NCBI GenBank assembly: GCA_902796425.1
Contig: CADBPC010000145.1
Span: 1 to 40,925 of the forward strand
Source of the DNA: an uncultured Lachnospiraceae bacterium
GTDB taxonomy: Bacteria > Bacillota > Clostridia > Lachnospirales > Lachnospiraceae
DNA: 40,925 bases
Direction of reading: 5' to 3'
Part shown: positions 7,782-16,168 of the stretch, piece after piece
How positions within the stretch are numbered: position 1 is the first letter of the stretch
Layout of the letters: the number at the start of each line of letters is the position of its first letter
Notes under the pieces: generated by a model
Told to the model about the DNA's origin: nothing
Databases searched by the model: none
What the model saw: only the letters and a program-made list of their open reading frames with translations
Translations under genes and position numbers: made by a program

Positions 7782-8618
7782 ATGAATCTTTCACAGGGAA
7801 ACGCCAATGAGCACTACAATCTGCAGCGGACCGGAGCCAGCGAACAGATCTTTGAAATATTGAAAAAAGAAATCGCGACAGGCGTCTGGAAAGCCGGTGA
7901 CAAGATTCCGAGCGAGAATGAGCTCGCCGAACAGTTTCATGTCAGCAGGATGACGGCCCGCAACGCGCTCCAGAGGCTGAGCGCGATCGGAGTTGTGGAA
8001 TCCAGAGTCGGCGAGGGGAGCTTCGTAAAGGAGTTTCGTCTTTCTTCACTGCTCGGCGGAATAACGGATCTTCTGGGGTCGCAGAATTCTGTGGAAGAGA
8101 TCCGGGAATTCCGCGCGTTCTTTGAGAATGCATGCCTTGAGCTTGCCTGCGCACGCCGCACGGATGAGGATATCGCAAGGCTGCGCGAAATCTATGAAAA
8201 AATGAAGCAGACGGCGCAGGAAGGCTCCTATGAAGAGTTTGTCGAATCAGATATGGCTTTTCACCGCTGCATCTGCAAAATAACGCGCAACGATGTTTTC
8301 CTGATGGTCCAGTATATCCTGCAGGATCTTCTCAGGACCCAGCTTAAGGCAAATAATGACCTGTACGGTAAGGTAAGGAACGCCTCGGAAGACAGGAACG
8401 CTCCTGATTATAAGTGGAAGCTGCTGGCGGAGGATCACGAGAAGTATATTATTTCCCTCGAAAAGAGAGATCCGTCCATCGCGATCAGCGACCTGAAGCG
8501 ATATCTCCGGCATTACCGCAGCATGGAAATGGAAATATCTCAGCCGGACTCTTTAAATCAGCCGGGGAGTCTCCCGGCCTCTTCGGAAGGCGCGGCGGCA
8601 GCGTCAGACAGAAGTTAG
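7782..8618 (+). CDS. GntR-family regulator, FadR subfamily (FCD domain)
   Basis: This 278-residue regulator starts at ATG 7782 (MNLSQGNANEH), behind a GGAGAGGA ribosome binding site; the longer open frame upstream runs through the promoter and operator. The N-terminal winged helix spans roughly residues 18-85 (GDKIPSENELAEQFHVSRMT, then RNALQRLSAIGVVESRVGEG). The C-terminal half is an all-helical FCD domain with ESDMAFHRCI and AEDHEKYI, which contain the Asp/His residues that usually bind a metal and a small carboxylate effector. FadR-type regulators often sense organic acids. Its divergent neighbours are a hydrolase and a CitMHS-type carrier, so an organic acid effector is a reasonable inference. 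The palindrome at 7666-7692 is the likely binding site. Confidence 0.85.
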   Translation: MNLSQGNANEHYNLQRTGASEQIFEILKKEIATGVWKAGDKIPSENELAEQFHVSRMTARNALQRLSAIGVVESRVGEGSFVKEFRLSSLLGGITDLLGSQNSVEEIREFRAFFENACLELACARRTDEDIARLREIYEKMKQTAQEGSYEEFVESDMAFHRCICKITRNDVFLMVQYILQDLLRTQLKANNDLYGKVRNASEDRNAPDYKWKLLAEDHEKYIISLEKRDPSIAISDLKRYLRHYRSMEMEISQPDSLNQPGSLPASSEGAAAASDRS

Positions 8619-8656
8619 ATTTTCAAAGTCATATAGTTGCGTCTGTGAATTTTCAC

Positions 8657-8707
8657 GGCTGTTCTTTCGGACTACATTAGAGTCATGAAATAAGAACAGC
8701 CTTTTTT
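8657..8707 (+). terminator. Terminator after gntR
   Basis: GGCTGTTCTT (8657-8666) pairs perfectly with AAGAACAGCC (8692-8701) over a 25-nt loop, followed by TTTTTT (8702-8707). It separates gntR from the flavoprotein gene that starts 25 bp later, so that gene either has a promoter inside this region or is expressed by read-through. Confidence 0.8.
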
Positions 8708-8731
8708 ATGCTCTGAAACAGGGAGATTTTT

Positions 8732-10792
8732 ATGAAACTGGACACCAGATATCAGAAGCTTTTCACACCGGTCCGGGTCGGCAATACCATTTTAAAGAAC
8801 CGGATTATTGCGGCGCCCATTACAAGCTATGCGGCTGAGCCCTCGCCGGCAGACAAGGTTGAATCCATAGCCGCGAAGGCGCGCGGCGGCGCGGGTCTTG
8901 TGATCATCGGCAGTATCGGCGTCAATGACACAGATTCTCTGATCTATTTTGAATCCAGCAGTCTCTGGGGGAGCGAGAAGAAGATTTTCGAAGAAGAAAT
9001 CAGTATGATCCACCAGTACGGGGCAAAGGCCTCTGCGGAGCTTTTCCACGCCGGTCAGTTTGCCGACTGCCGCAGGACCCATGCGACGCCCATCGGCCCC
9101 TGCACCATGGAGCGGAGCTTTTCGGAAGTGGGCGGCTATGAGCGGATTGAGCCCGATGTAATCGATGAGACACATGTGCGGGGTATGGAGAAGGAAGATA
9201 TGGAGCGGGTCTGCGCGGAGTTTGCAGCCTCGGCCGTGGAAGCACGCCGCATGGGCTTCGATATGGTCATGCTGCACATGGGACACGGCTGGCTGCCTGC
9301 GCAGTTCATGAGTCCGTTTTTCAATCACCGGACGGATGAATACGGCGGCAGCTTTGAGAACCGTATCCGCTTTCCCATGGAGATTATCCGTGCAGTCCGG
9401 AAGGCAGTCGGCCCCTCTTATCCGATCGATATCCGGATCGGCGCCGAGGAATATGTTGAGGGAGGTCTGACGCCGGAAGAGGTCGCGAAGTTTGTTTATG
9501 AAGCCCAGGATCTGATTAACATGGCGCATATCTCGTCAGGACTGGACAAGCTTGTTCACGCCACCAGCTACATTGAAGCGCCCAGCCTCCACCCGCATCA
9601 GCTTAATGTCCCGTTCGCGCGGCTCGTGAAGCAGAGGGTGACAAGGATCCCGGTAGCTGTTGTCGGCAGCATTACGACGCCGGATGAGGCGGAATCGATT
9701 CTGGAGGAGGGCAGCGCAGATCTTATTGCGCTCGGAAGACCCTTCATCGCAGACCCGGACTGGGCGAACAAGGCAAGAGACAACCGCCCGGAGGAAATCC
9801 GGACCTGTATACGATGCGTTTCCTGCTACGGTGTTGCGACCGGCGGATGCAGTCAGGGCTGCGCCGTTAATCCCCGCTATGAGCGGGAGCTAAGACTTCA
9901 GGCAGAGGAAGAGATCCTGCGCCGGAGGCAGAAAGAAGACGCACTTGCAGCAGGCGCACCGTCTGCGGATGAAAACCCGGCCGCTTCACATACGGGCCGC
10001 TGCACCGGGAAGCGCGTCGCCGTCATAGGTGCAGGCCCGGCGGGCATGAGCGCAGCCATTGCGGCGGCATGGCGCGGCCACGAAGTTATTCTGTTCGAGA
10101 AGACGGACAGGCTGGGCGGACTTCTGAATATTTCGGAGACGGACCCGCATAAGCTGGATATGCGGAATTTCCGAAATTATCTGATCACCATGACGAATAA
10201 ACTGCCCATTGACGTCCGCCTTCGCTGTGAAGCGACGCCGGAGGTGATAAGAGAACTGGATCCGGACGAAATTATCTGCGCCATCGGATCTTATCCAAGA
10301 AGTATCAATATACCCGGCGCGGATCTGCCGCACGTGAAGAATATCGTCGAGGCGCACAGTATTCCTCTTGGCAAACATATTGTTATCATCGGCGGAGGCC
10401 CTTCCGGCTGTGAACTCGCGCTTTCCCTGGCGGATGAAGGGAAGGAAGTTACGATTCTGGAGATGATGGACAAGCTGGCGGCTGCCGGCAATCTCCTTTA
10501 CCGCGGAGCGCTCTTTGAGCAGCTTAAGATACGTCCGCAAATACACGTGTGCCTGGGGGTCCGGACGCAGGAGATTACAGAAGAGGCAGTCCTTTATCTG
10601 GATAAGGATAAAAGAGAATGCGCTGCGAAGGCAGACAGCGTCGTACTCTGCGTCGGTCTTGTTCCCCGCTTTGAAGAGGCGTCGGCATTCTCGGAGCTTA
10701 TGTATGATGTGCGGATCGTGGGTGACTGCGCAGCGCCGAGGCGCATCAACGAGGCTGTCCATGAGGGATATTTTGCCGGATATTTTATCTGA
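8732..10792 (+). CDS. NADH:flavin oxidoreductase, OYE/dienoyl-CoA reductase type with 4Fe-4S and FAD domains
   Basis: This 686-residue three-domain flavoenzyme starts with an N-terminal FMN TIM barrel of the old yellow enzyme class (about 1-345; HAGQFADCRR, then FMSPFFNHRTDEYGGSFENR). A cysteine cluster for a 4Fe-4S centre follows: C359, C362, C365 and C377 (C-x2-C-x2-C-x11-C, then AVNP). Next comes an FAD/NAD-binding pair of Rossmann motifs, VIGAGPAGMSAA near 431 and IIGGGPSGCELA near 552. This is the layout of 2,4-dienoyl-CoA reductase, trimethylamine dehydrogenase and the Bai steroid enoate reductases. These proteins pass electrons from NAD(P)H through FAD and 4Fe-4S to FMN to reduce an activated C=C bond. 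The cysteine spacing matches trimethylamine dehydrogenase as I recall it. The substrate here is unknown; proximity to gntR and the hydrolase suggests plant enoates, but the intervening terminator weakens that link. Confidence 0.85.
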   Translation: MKLDTRYQKLFTPVRVGNTILKNRIIAAPITSYAAEPSPADKVESIAAKARGGAGLVIIGSIGVNDTDSLIYFESSSLWGSEKKIFEEEISMIHQYGAKASAELFHAGQFADCRRTHATPIGPCTMERSFSEVGGYERIEPDVIDETHVRGMEKEDMERVCAEFAASAVEARRMGFDMVMLHMGHGWLPAQFMSPFFNHRTDEYGGSFENRIRFPMEIIRAVRKAVGPSYPIDIRIGAEEYVEGGLTPEEVAKFVYEAQDLINMAHISSGLDKLVHATSYIEAPSLHPHQLNVPFARLVKQRVTRIPVAVVGSITTPDEAESILEEGSADLIALGRPFIADPDWANKARDNRPEEIRTCIRCVSCYGVATGGCSQGCAVNPRYERELRLQAEEEILRRRQKEDALAAGAPSADENPAASHTGRCTGKRVAVIGAGPAGMSAAIAAAWRGHEVILFEKTDRLGGLLNISETDPHKLDMRNFRNYLITMTNKLPIDVRLRCEATPEVIRELDPDEIICAIGSYPRSINIPGADLPHVKNIVEAHSIPLGKHIVIIGGGPSGCELALSLADEGKEVTILEMMDKLAAAGNLLYRGALFEQLKIRPQIHVCLGVRTQEITEEAVLYLDKDKRECAAKADSVVLCVGLVPRFEEASAFSELMYDVRIVGDCAAPRRINEAVHEGYFAGYFI

Positions 10793-10825
10793 CGGCATCT
10801 GACAGAACGGTCTGTCCACGCAGGT

Positions 10826-11635
10826 TCAGGCATCAGGCGCTTCTCTTGCCGCGTACTGTGACGGCGTACAGCCGTAATAAGATTTGAAGACCGTGGAGAA
10901 ATACGGATAATTGGCGTAGCCGCAGTGCTGCGCGACCAGATTGGCAGACAGGCCCGGATCCTTTAAAAGCCTGCCTGCCAGTTCCATTCTCTGCCTCGTG
11001 ATCCACTGGTTGATGGCAATGCCCTTTTCCCGCTTGAAAATGCGGCTTAAGTAAATGGGATTCAGGTAGAAAACACTTCCAAGCGCCTGCACATTCAGAT
11101 CTTCATCGCCCAGATGCTCCTGGATGTACGCAGCACATTTTTCTGCTGTTTCCTTTGGGGAAATTGCCTGCGCGTTCTGCTTCTTCTGTTCCTCCTGCAG
11201 CTCTTCCTGATGCTGCTGCACCCAGTTGCGTCCGTACTCCTGCAGCTCGATGGCGTGCTGCAGCTCCCTGCGCTGTCCGACGACGCGCTGTACAGTGCTG
11301 CCGATATCCTCGTAGCGTGCGGGCAGAACGATATATTCCCGGCATCCGAGGGAGATGGCTTCCTTCGCATAGACAAAATCCGAATGGCAGGTCAGCAGGA
11401 TACATTCAATATCATACTTCTGCTGCCGGATCCAGCGGATCAGGGATATTCCGTCTTCTCCGGGCATCTCGATGTCGCACATCAGAAGATCAACCTGCTG
11501 TGAAAGCAGGATTTCCCTTGCCTGCGCCGCGCTCTCCGCCGTGAAGACGGTGTCGATTCCGTAATTCTTCCAGGGAATCTCTATTTCCATGGTATGCAGC
11601 TCGAGCGCTGCGTCGTTGACCATCAGCAGCTTCAT
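10826..11635 (-). CDS. YesN-like AraC-family response regulator
   Basis: This 269-residue protein has an N-terminal receiver domain (about 1-120) and a C-terminal AraC/XylS double helix-turn-helix (about 170-265; LGSVFYLNPIYLSRIFKREK, then VAQHCGYANYPYFSTVFKSY). D54 in LLMCDIEMPGEDG is the expected phosphorylation site and T82 the conserved switch Thr. Two receiver features are off-pattern. The acidic pair usually reading DD or DE is N7-D8, and the near-invariant Lys before the cis-Pro is L104 (YIVLPA). The start overlaps the kinase stop by 4 nt (ATGA). It probably activates the adjacent Lpl-type transporter and glycosidase genes. Confidence 0.87.
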   Translation of the reverse strand: MKLLMVNDAALELHTMEIEIPWKNYGIDTVFTAESAAQAREILLSQQVDLLMCDIEMPGEDGISLIRWIRQQKYDIECILLTCHSDFVYAKEAISLGCREYIVLPARYEDIGSTVQRVVGQRRELQHAIELQEYGRNWVQQHQEELQEEQKKQNAQAISPKETAEKCAAYIQEHLGDEDLNVQALGSVFYLNPIYLSRIFKREKGIAINQWITRQRMELAGRLLKDPGLSANLVAQHCGYANYPYFSTVFKSYYGCTPSQYAAREAPDA

Positions 11636-13365
11636 CCTTTGTTGTCCTCCTCGTCCTCCTCCGTAAGATTGCAGGGAATGCGAATGGTAAAGGTCTTTCC
11701 CTCCCCCTCTGCGGTATCCACAGTGACACCGGCCTGCTCGCCGAAATAATAATGCAGCCGGTTGATGGAATTGCGCACACCGATATGCTTCCCGGCAGGA
11801 AGCGATGAGAAGTCGTTGCGGTTGATCATGCCGGCATACTCTTCGGAAATGCCGTTGCCGTCGTCGGAGACTTGGAAAACAGCCATTTTCTGATCTTCAT
11901 CATACTCTCCGTACAGGATGATATGAATGGTTCTGCCGGGGATCAGGGCATGCTGGATGATATTTTCGACAAAGTTATGAAGAAGGAGCGGCGGGATCCG
12001 AAGAAAGCTGAGGATCGGGTCAATCTGGTAGGAAACCGTAAAGGCATTTTCATAGTGCAGCGCGGAGATTTCCAGATATTCCCGTACCATTTCGATTTCC
12101 CTGGAGAACAGCTCCAGATCGTGACCGTGGCGGAACATATAGCGGAAATATCTGGAAAGATAGAGCACCAGACGCTCGGCGTTTTCTGACTGACCGCTGT
12201 GAATCAGTGTAAAGAGCAGGTTCATGGTGTTCTGCAGGAAATGCGGACGAATCTGGAGCTGCAGGTTATCCAGCTGCAGGTTCAGGTTATGTTCTGCCAG
12301 CTCATGCCGGTGCTGCTCCTCCTCGAGGACCTGTTTCTTCAGCGCGGACAGGTTGGATGCCATGGAATTAAAAGAGAGATTCGTATCGTAGAACTCTTCG
12401 GAGGAGGCGGGCTCTAAGATCCGGTAATCCTCGTTGCCGCCCTCCAGTTCATGAAAGGCGCCCTGAAGCGTCCTGAGCGGACGATTGATCTTCCGGTAAT
12501 AGGTCAGCAGGAAAAGAGGGATCATGAGAACAGAGAAGGCAATCAGCAGGATGCTGATGACGACCCAGGGCAGGACGCTGCCGTATACGGCGGAGGTACG
12601 GGTCTTGAGAACTAAAAAAGCCGGTGTATGGGTAATTCCCGAGCTGACAGTCAGATGCCCGCGTCCCGCCTGTGGAAGTCCGGCTTCAACGGAAAGAGCG
12701 GAAGTGCCGGAATTCGCCTGCCAGGAAAGGGATTCCAGAAATGCATCACAGTTGATATAAGCGCCGTAACGGCAGGAAGAATCGCTGAGAATATGCAGCA
12801 GGCAGAGGGATCCATCCACCTCTGTAAGATGCCATTTTGTATCACTCCGCGCAGTATCCTTTATATATTTGCGCAGAGAAGCTTCACTCAGAAGCTGTGA
12901 TGTGTACCTTCCGTACTGAAAATGCGAAATGTGGATCAGCTCCTCGGAAGAGTTCAGCAGCAGGAAGATGCCGTCTGCGGAGTCAGAGAGAACCAGAGCA
13001 TCATTGATCTCCTGACTCAGATTCCTGCGGTAGAGCGAATGATGCCAGTCACCGGTATTGCGCTCAAAGCGCAGCAGAAGATCATTATTGGTGAAAAGGT
13101 TCAGGAGCAGATAATCCGACATATTGATCCGGTGCGCAAGCTGCGCGGCATAAGAATCCAGTATGGCTCTTGTCTGCCGGGAATACTGACTTTCCAGGTT
13201 CCGCATGGTGCGGATGCTAAGGATGGCGGACAGAATGCTGAAGGGCAGCAGAAGAAGACACAGAAACAGAAGCGCCTGCCGGCGCAGACTGATTGGTTTT
13301 CTCCTGTTTTCTTCCGGAAAAACTGACAAGGCCTTCTCTCCCTTCCGCGGCCGGACAGACCGCAT
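11632..13365 (-). CDS. YesM-like sensor histidine kinase
   Basis: A membrane sensor kinase of 577 residues from ATG 13365. A TTG nine bases upstream (13374) is possible, but neither has a clear ribosome binding site. It has an N-terminal basic stretch, a first transmembrane helix (about 32-52; ALLFLCLLLLPFSILSAILS), an extracellular sensor domain to about residue 245, a second transmembrane helix (VISILLIAFSVLMIPLFLLT), a HAMP-like linker, a HisKA-type domain with H375 in QIRPHFLQN, and an HATPase_c domain (NFVENIIQHAL, DDGNGIS, GVRNSINRL). This is the YesM/LytS class that pairs with AraC-type regulators beside carbohydrate ABC importers, probably sensing an extracellular oligosaccharide directly or through the binding protein. 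It is co-transcribed with the regulator. Confidence 0.87.
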   Translation of the reverse strand: MRSVRPRKGEKALSVFPEENRRKPISLRRQALLFLCLLLLPFSILSAILSIRTMRNLESQYSRQTRAILDSYAAQLAHRINMSDYLLLNLFTNNDLLLRFERNTGDWHHSLYRRNLSQEINDALVLSDSADGIFLLLNSSEELIHISHFQYGRYTSQLLSEASLRKYIKDTARSDTKWHLTEVDGSLCLLHILSDSSCRYGAYINCDAFLESLSWQANSGTSALSVEAGLPQAGRGHLTVSSGITHTPAFLVLKTRTSAVYGSVLPWVVISILLIAFSVLMIPLFLLTYYRKINRPLRTLQGAFHELEGGNEDYRILEPASSEEFYDTNLSFNSMASNLSALKKQVLEEEQHRHELAEHNLNLQLDNLQLQIRPHFLQNTMNLLFTLIHSGQSENAERLVLYLSRYFRYMFRHGHDLELFSREIEMVREYLEISALHYENAFTVSYQIDPILSFLRIPPLLLHNFVENIIQHALIPGRTIHIILYGEYDEDQKMAVFQVSDDGNGISEEYAGMINRNDFSSLPAGKHIGVRNSINRLHYYFGEQAGVTVDTAEGEGKTFTIRIPCNLTEEDEEDNKG

Positions 13366-13382
13366 AAACGCCAACTGAATTT

Positions 13383-13410
13383 ATTATAGCGGGAAAGTTG
13401 ATTCTTCAAA
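13383..13410 (-). promoter_or_regulatory. Promoter of the sensor kinase operon
   Basis: On the minus strand TATAAT (13388 down to 13383) is a perfect -10, with TTTGAA (13410 down to 13405) as -35 and 16-bp spacing. The expected transcript start near 13376 leaves only about 11 nt before the ATG at 13365, so the message would be almost leaderless. Confidence 0.55.
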
Positions 13411-13432
13411 AGTCGGGGATTGAGAATCTGAA

Positions 13433-13461
13433 TGGTCATCCAATCCCGGAACAAATATGAT
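13433..13461 (+). promoter_or_regulatory. Candidate promoter of the Lpl-type transporter operon
   Basis: TGGTCA (13433-13438, 4/6) and TATGAT (13456-13461, 5/6) are 17 bp apart and about 56 bp before the binding-protein start. The weak -35 fits an activator-dependent promoter under the adjacent YesN-like regulator. The assignment is inference from spacing. Confidence 0.45.
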
Positions 13462-13516
13462 AGCAGTGTAAAAACCAATCCATCCAGACGGATGACCTCT
13501 ATGAAGGGAGATAATT

Positions 13517-15112
13517 ATGAAGAAGAAAGCTATTGCACTGCTCTTTGCGACATCCCTCCTCGCCGGAACACTCGCTGCCTGCGGAAAGTCCGAGGGCTCC
13601 TCCGCATCCTCCCAGCCCGCGGCGGCTGAAGAGGGCGCAGGCGAAGAAGCCGGCGCTGTGGTCGCAGACAACAGCGAAGCGTACAACATCGATATGCAGA
13701 TTGTAACCTGGGGCGGCAATCCGGATGAACTCGATCAGGTCGAGGCAGCGATCAATGCCATCATTGAGCCTGAGATCAACGCTACCGTAACATTGATTCC
13801 GATCGCAGCCTGGGATCTTGCCAATGAGACAAGCCGCTCGCTGGCAGCCGGAGAGAAGCTTGACCTTGCCTGCGTCTTTACTTTTACACAGGCGATGGAC
13901 AGCATCTCCAATTATACTTCCAAGAACATGTTCCGCCCGCTCAATGACCTGTATGCGGCTTACGGAAGCGATATCGACGCAGCTCTCGGTGAGAGAATCA
14001 ACCTCGGATACATTGAAGATACTCTGTATGCGGTTCCCTGCGTGTTCAACTATGGACAGGGAACGGCCTTCACAGCCCGGAAAGACTATCTGGAACAGAT
14101 GGGCATCGCGCCGGAAGAGGGCAAGCTCTACACGATGGCAGATCTGACCCCGATTTTCGAGGCCTATAAGCAGGAATTCGGCGCAGGTCATTATGCACTG
14201 TCTCTGTACGGCACAGCTACCGACGGCTTCCACCAGTTCTATGAGATCGATGCCCTCGGCGGACAGGAGAGCAACGGCATACTGATGAACGCGGGCCTGG
14301 ACGGTGAGAACACGGTTGTCGATCTGTTTGAGACCCAGGAATACATGGATTACTGCAAGCAGATGCGTGAGTGGTATCAGGCAGGCTACATCAATCCCGA
14401 TGTCACAACGGTCAGCGACGATGTCACCAGCCAGATGAAGTCCGGAAACTACCTCGGAACCATCGGTTCCACTTCACCGGGCGGCAGCATCGGTCTTGCG
14501 AACAACCTGGGCGTAGAGCTTGTGGAGTTCCCGCTTGTTGAGCCTTATGCTTCTACAACCTATGCATCCGAGGCACTTTGGGCAATTCCGAATACCTGCG
14601 AGAACCCGGAGCGCGTCATGCAGTTTTTGAACATCCTGTATCAGGACCGCGAGCTGGAAAAGGATGTTGACTCCCTTCTTTCCGACGGCCTTGCAGGCGT
14701 CAGCTATGAAGTTGTTGAGCAGCTTGACGGCAGCAGAGCGATTGTAAAGGCAGGAACAGGCACCTGGAGCCAGTGGGTACCGAATGACCTGTACGGAAAC
14801 TCTCTCACTGTTCCGAGATTCCAGCCGAACGAAGCTTCCATCTATGATGAGATCGATGCATATAACAAGAAGATTGTCGACGACGGCCGCATCACCAAGG
14901 CATTCGGCTATGTCTTCAATCCGGAAAGTGTCTCCACACAGGCGGCAGCAGTCTCCTCCGTCGCAACACAGTACAGAAGTATTGTCGGCTACGGTACGGT
15001 AGATCCGGAAGAAGTCATGCCTGAATTCATCCAGGCGCTCAAGGATGCCGGTATCGATGAAATCATTGCGGAAAACCAGAAGCAGCTGGATGCGTGGTAC
15101 GCTTCACACTGA
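13517..15112 (+). CDS. Lipoprotein extracellular solute-binding protein, LplA-like (family 1, DUF3502 type)
   Basis: This 531-residue lipoprotein carries the signal peptide MKKKAIALLFATSLLAGTLA followed by lipobox LAAC (Cys22), then a Ser/Ala/Glu-rich linker. The mature part is a family 1 sugar-binding fold (IVTWGGNPDELDQVEAAINA, later YFEATQ-free sections with SGNYLGTIGSTSPGGS). The C-terminal segment, from about residue 395 to the end, resembles the DUF3502 domain typical of LplA/YtcQ proteins. These deliver oligosaccharides to LplB/LplC-type permeases, which follow. GGGAG lies 7-8 nt before the ATG. A strong hairpin after the stop should raise binding-protein mRNA relative to the permeases. 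The ligand is probably a plant-derived oligosaccharide, given the glycosidases downstream. Confidence 0.87.
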   Translation: MKKKAIALLFATSLLAGTLAACGKSEGSSASSQPAAAEEGAGEEAGAVVADNSEAYNIDMQIVTWGGNPDELDQVEAAINAIIEPEINATVTLIPIAAWDLANETSRSLAAGEKLDLACVFTFTQAMDSISNYTSKNMFRPLNDLYAAYGSDIDAALGERINLGYIEDTLYAVPCVFNYGQGTAFTARKDYLEQMGIAPEEGKLYTMADLTPIFEAYKQEFGAGHYALSLYGTATDGFHQFYEIDALGGQESNGILMNAGLDGENTVVDLFETQEYMDYCKQMREWYQAGYINPDVTTVSDDVTSQMKSGNYLGTIGSTSPGGSIGLANNLGVELVEFPLVEPYASTTYASEALWAIPNTCENPERVMQFLNILYQDRELEKDVDSLLSDGLAGVSYEVVEQLDGSRAIVKAGTGTWSQWVPNDLYGNSLTVPRFQPNEASIYDEIDAYNKKIVDDGRITKAFGYVFNPESVSTQAAAVSSVATQYRSIVGYGTVDPEEVMPEFIQALKDAGIDEIIAENQKQLDAWYASH

Positions 15113-15161
15113 TAAGCCTGCAGGCGCAGACAGTTCCGAAGCCGGCACATAAAGAGTAAGC

Positions 15162-15211
15162 AAAAGGGCTCTGTCGGTTCACAGAAGAACGTGAACAACA
15201 GGGCCCTTTTT
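15162..15211 (+). terminator. Attenuating terminator between binding protein and permease
   Basis: AGGGCTCTGT...GTTCAC (15165-15182) pairs with GTGAAC...ACAGGGCCCT (15191-15207) with a small internal mismatch, followed by TTTTT. It sits inside the transporter operon, where partial termination commonly gives more binding protein than permease. Confidence 0.75.
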
Positions 15212-15232
15212 ATCACAGAAGGGGAGAACACA

Positions 15233-16150
15233 ATGCCTAAGAAAAAGATCAGATGGAAGAACTACGTTCCATTCTATATCATGGCCTTGCCTGGGATCAT
15301 CTACATGATCTGCAATAACTACATGCCGATGTTCGGTATTGTTCTGGCTTTTAAAAAGCTGGACGTCACCAAAGGCATTCTTGGCAGTCCCTGGGCGGGT
15401 TTCAAGAACTTTGAGTTCCTGTTCAAGACGAAGGCGACCATCGGCATCATCCGCAACACGGTGCTGTATAACCTGCTGTTCCTCTTCCTGGGAACCGCTC
15501 TGGCCGTCGCCCTGGCGATCCTGCTCAATGAAGTCAAATCCAGGAAGATGGGAAAGCTGTATCAGTCCCTGATCCTGATCCCGTACCTGATGAGCTGGGT
15601 TATTGCGAGCTACCTCGTCTATGCTTTCCTCGCGCAGGACATCGGTATTATCAACAATTCCATTTTAAGGCCGCTCGGACAGGACGCCATTAACTGGTAC
15701 TCCGAGAAAAAGTACTGGCCTTACATCCTGACCTTTGCCTATATGTGGAAGAACATCGGCTACATGATGATCATCTACTACTCCAGTATCGTAGGCCTGT
15801 CCGCCGATTACTTTGAGGCTGCTTCTCTGGATGGCGCCACCAAGTGGCAGCAGATCCGCCAGATCACCCTGCCGCTGATCAAGGGAACCATCATTACAAT
15901 GGTGATCCTGAACCTTGGCCGGATCGTCACTTCCGACTTCAGCCTGTTCTACCAGATTCCCAAAAACAACGGCGCTCTCTACAGCGTCACACAGACCCTC
16001 GATGTCTATGTGTACAACGCCCTGATGAAGAATTCGGATTTTGCCATGTCATCGGCGGCCAGCGTGTTCCAGTCAATTGTCGGCTTTATCTTCGTCCTGA
16101 TCACAAATGCTGTTGTGAGAAAGTACAACGAAGAGAGCGCACTGTTCTAA
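15233..16150 (+). CDS. Sugar ABC transporter permease, LplB-like
   Basis: This 305-residue permease starts at ATG 15233 (MPKKKIRWKNYVPF), 7 nt behind GGGGAG; the longer frame back to 15191 runs into the terminator. It has six hydrophobic helices, and the binding-protein-dependent transport signature EAASLDGATKWQQIRQITLP near residue 205 is the EAA loop that contacts the ATPase. N-terminal LALAFKKLDVTKGILGSPW-like text (FKKLDVTKGILGSPWAGFKN) is characteristic of LplB/YtcP-class permeases for complex polysaccharide fragments. The window encodes no dedicated MsmX-type ATPase for it, so a shared multitask ATPase elsewhere in the genome is expected. Confidence 0.9.
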   Translation: MPKKKIRWKNYVPFYIMALPGIIYMICNNYMPMFGIVLAFKKLDVTKGILGSPWAGFKNFEFLFKTKATIGIIRNTVLYNLLFLFLGTALAVALAILLNEVKSRKMGKLYQSLILIPYLMSWVIASYLVYAFLAQDIGIINNSILRPLGQDAINWYSEKKYWPYILTFAYMWKNIGYMMIIYYSSIVGLSADYFEAASLDGATKWQQIRQITLPLIKGTIITMVILNLGRIVTSDFSLFYQIPKNNGALYSVTQTLDVYVYNALMKNSDFAMSSAASVFQSIVGFIFVLITNAVVRKYNEESALF

Positions 16151-16168
16151 ATGCGAGGAGGAAACAAG

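Noticed and set aside
10801..10816. GACAGA/TCTGTC inverted repeat between convergent genes as a terminator
   Set aside because: The stem has only six base pairs and no T-run on either strand, which is too weak to call.
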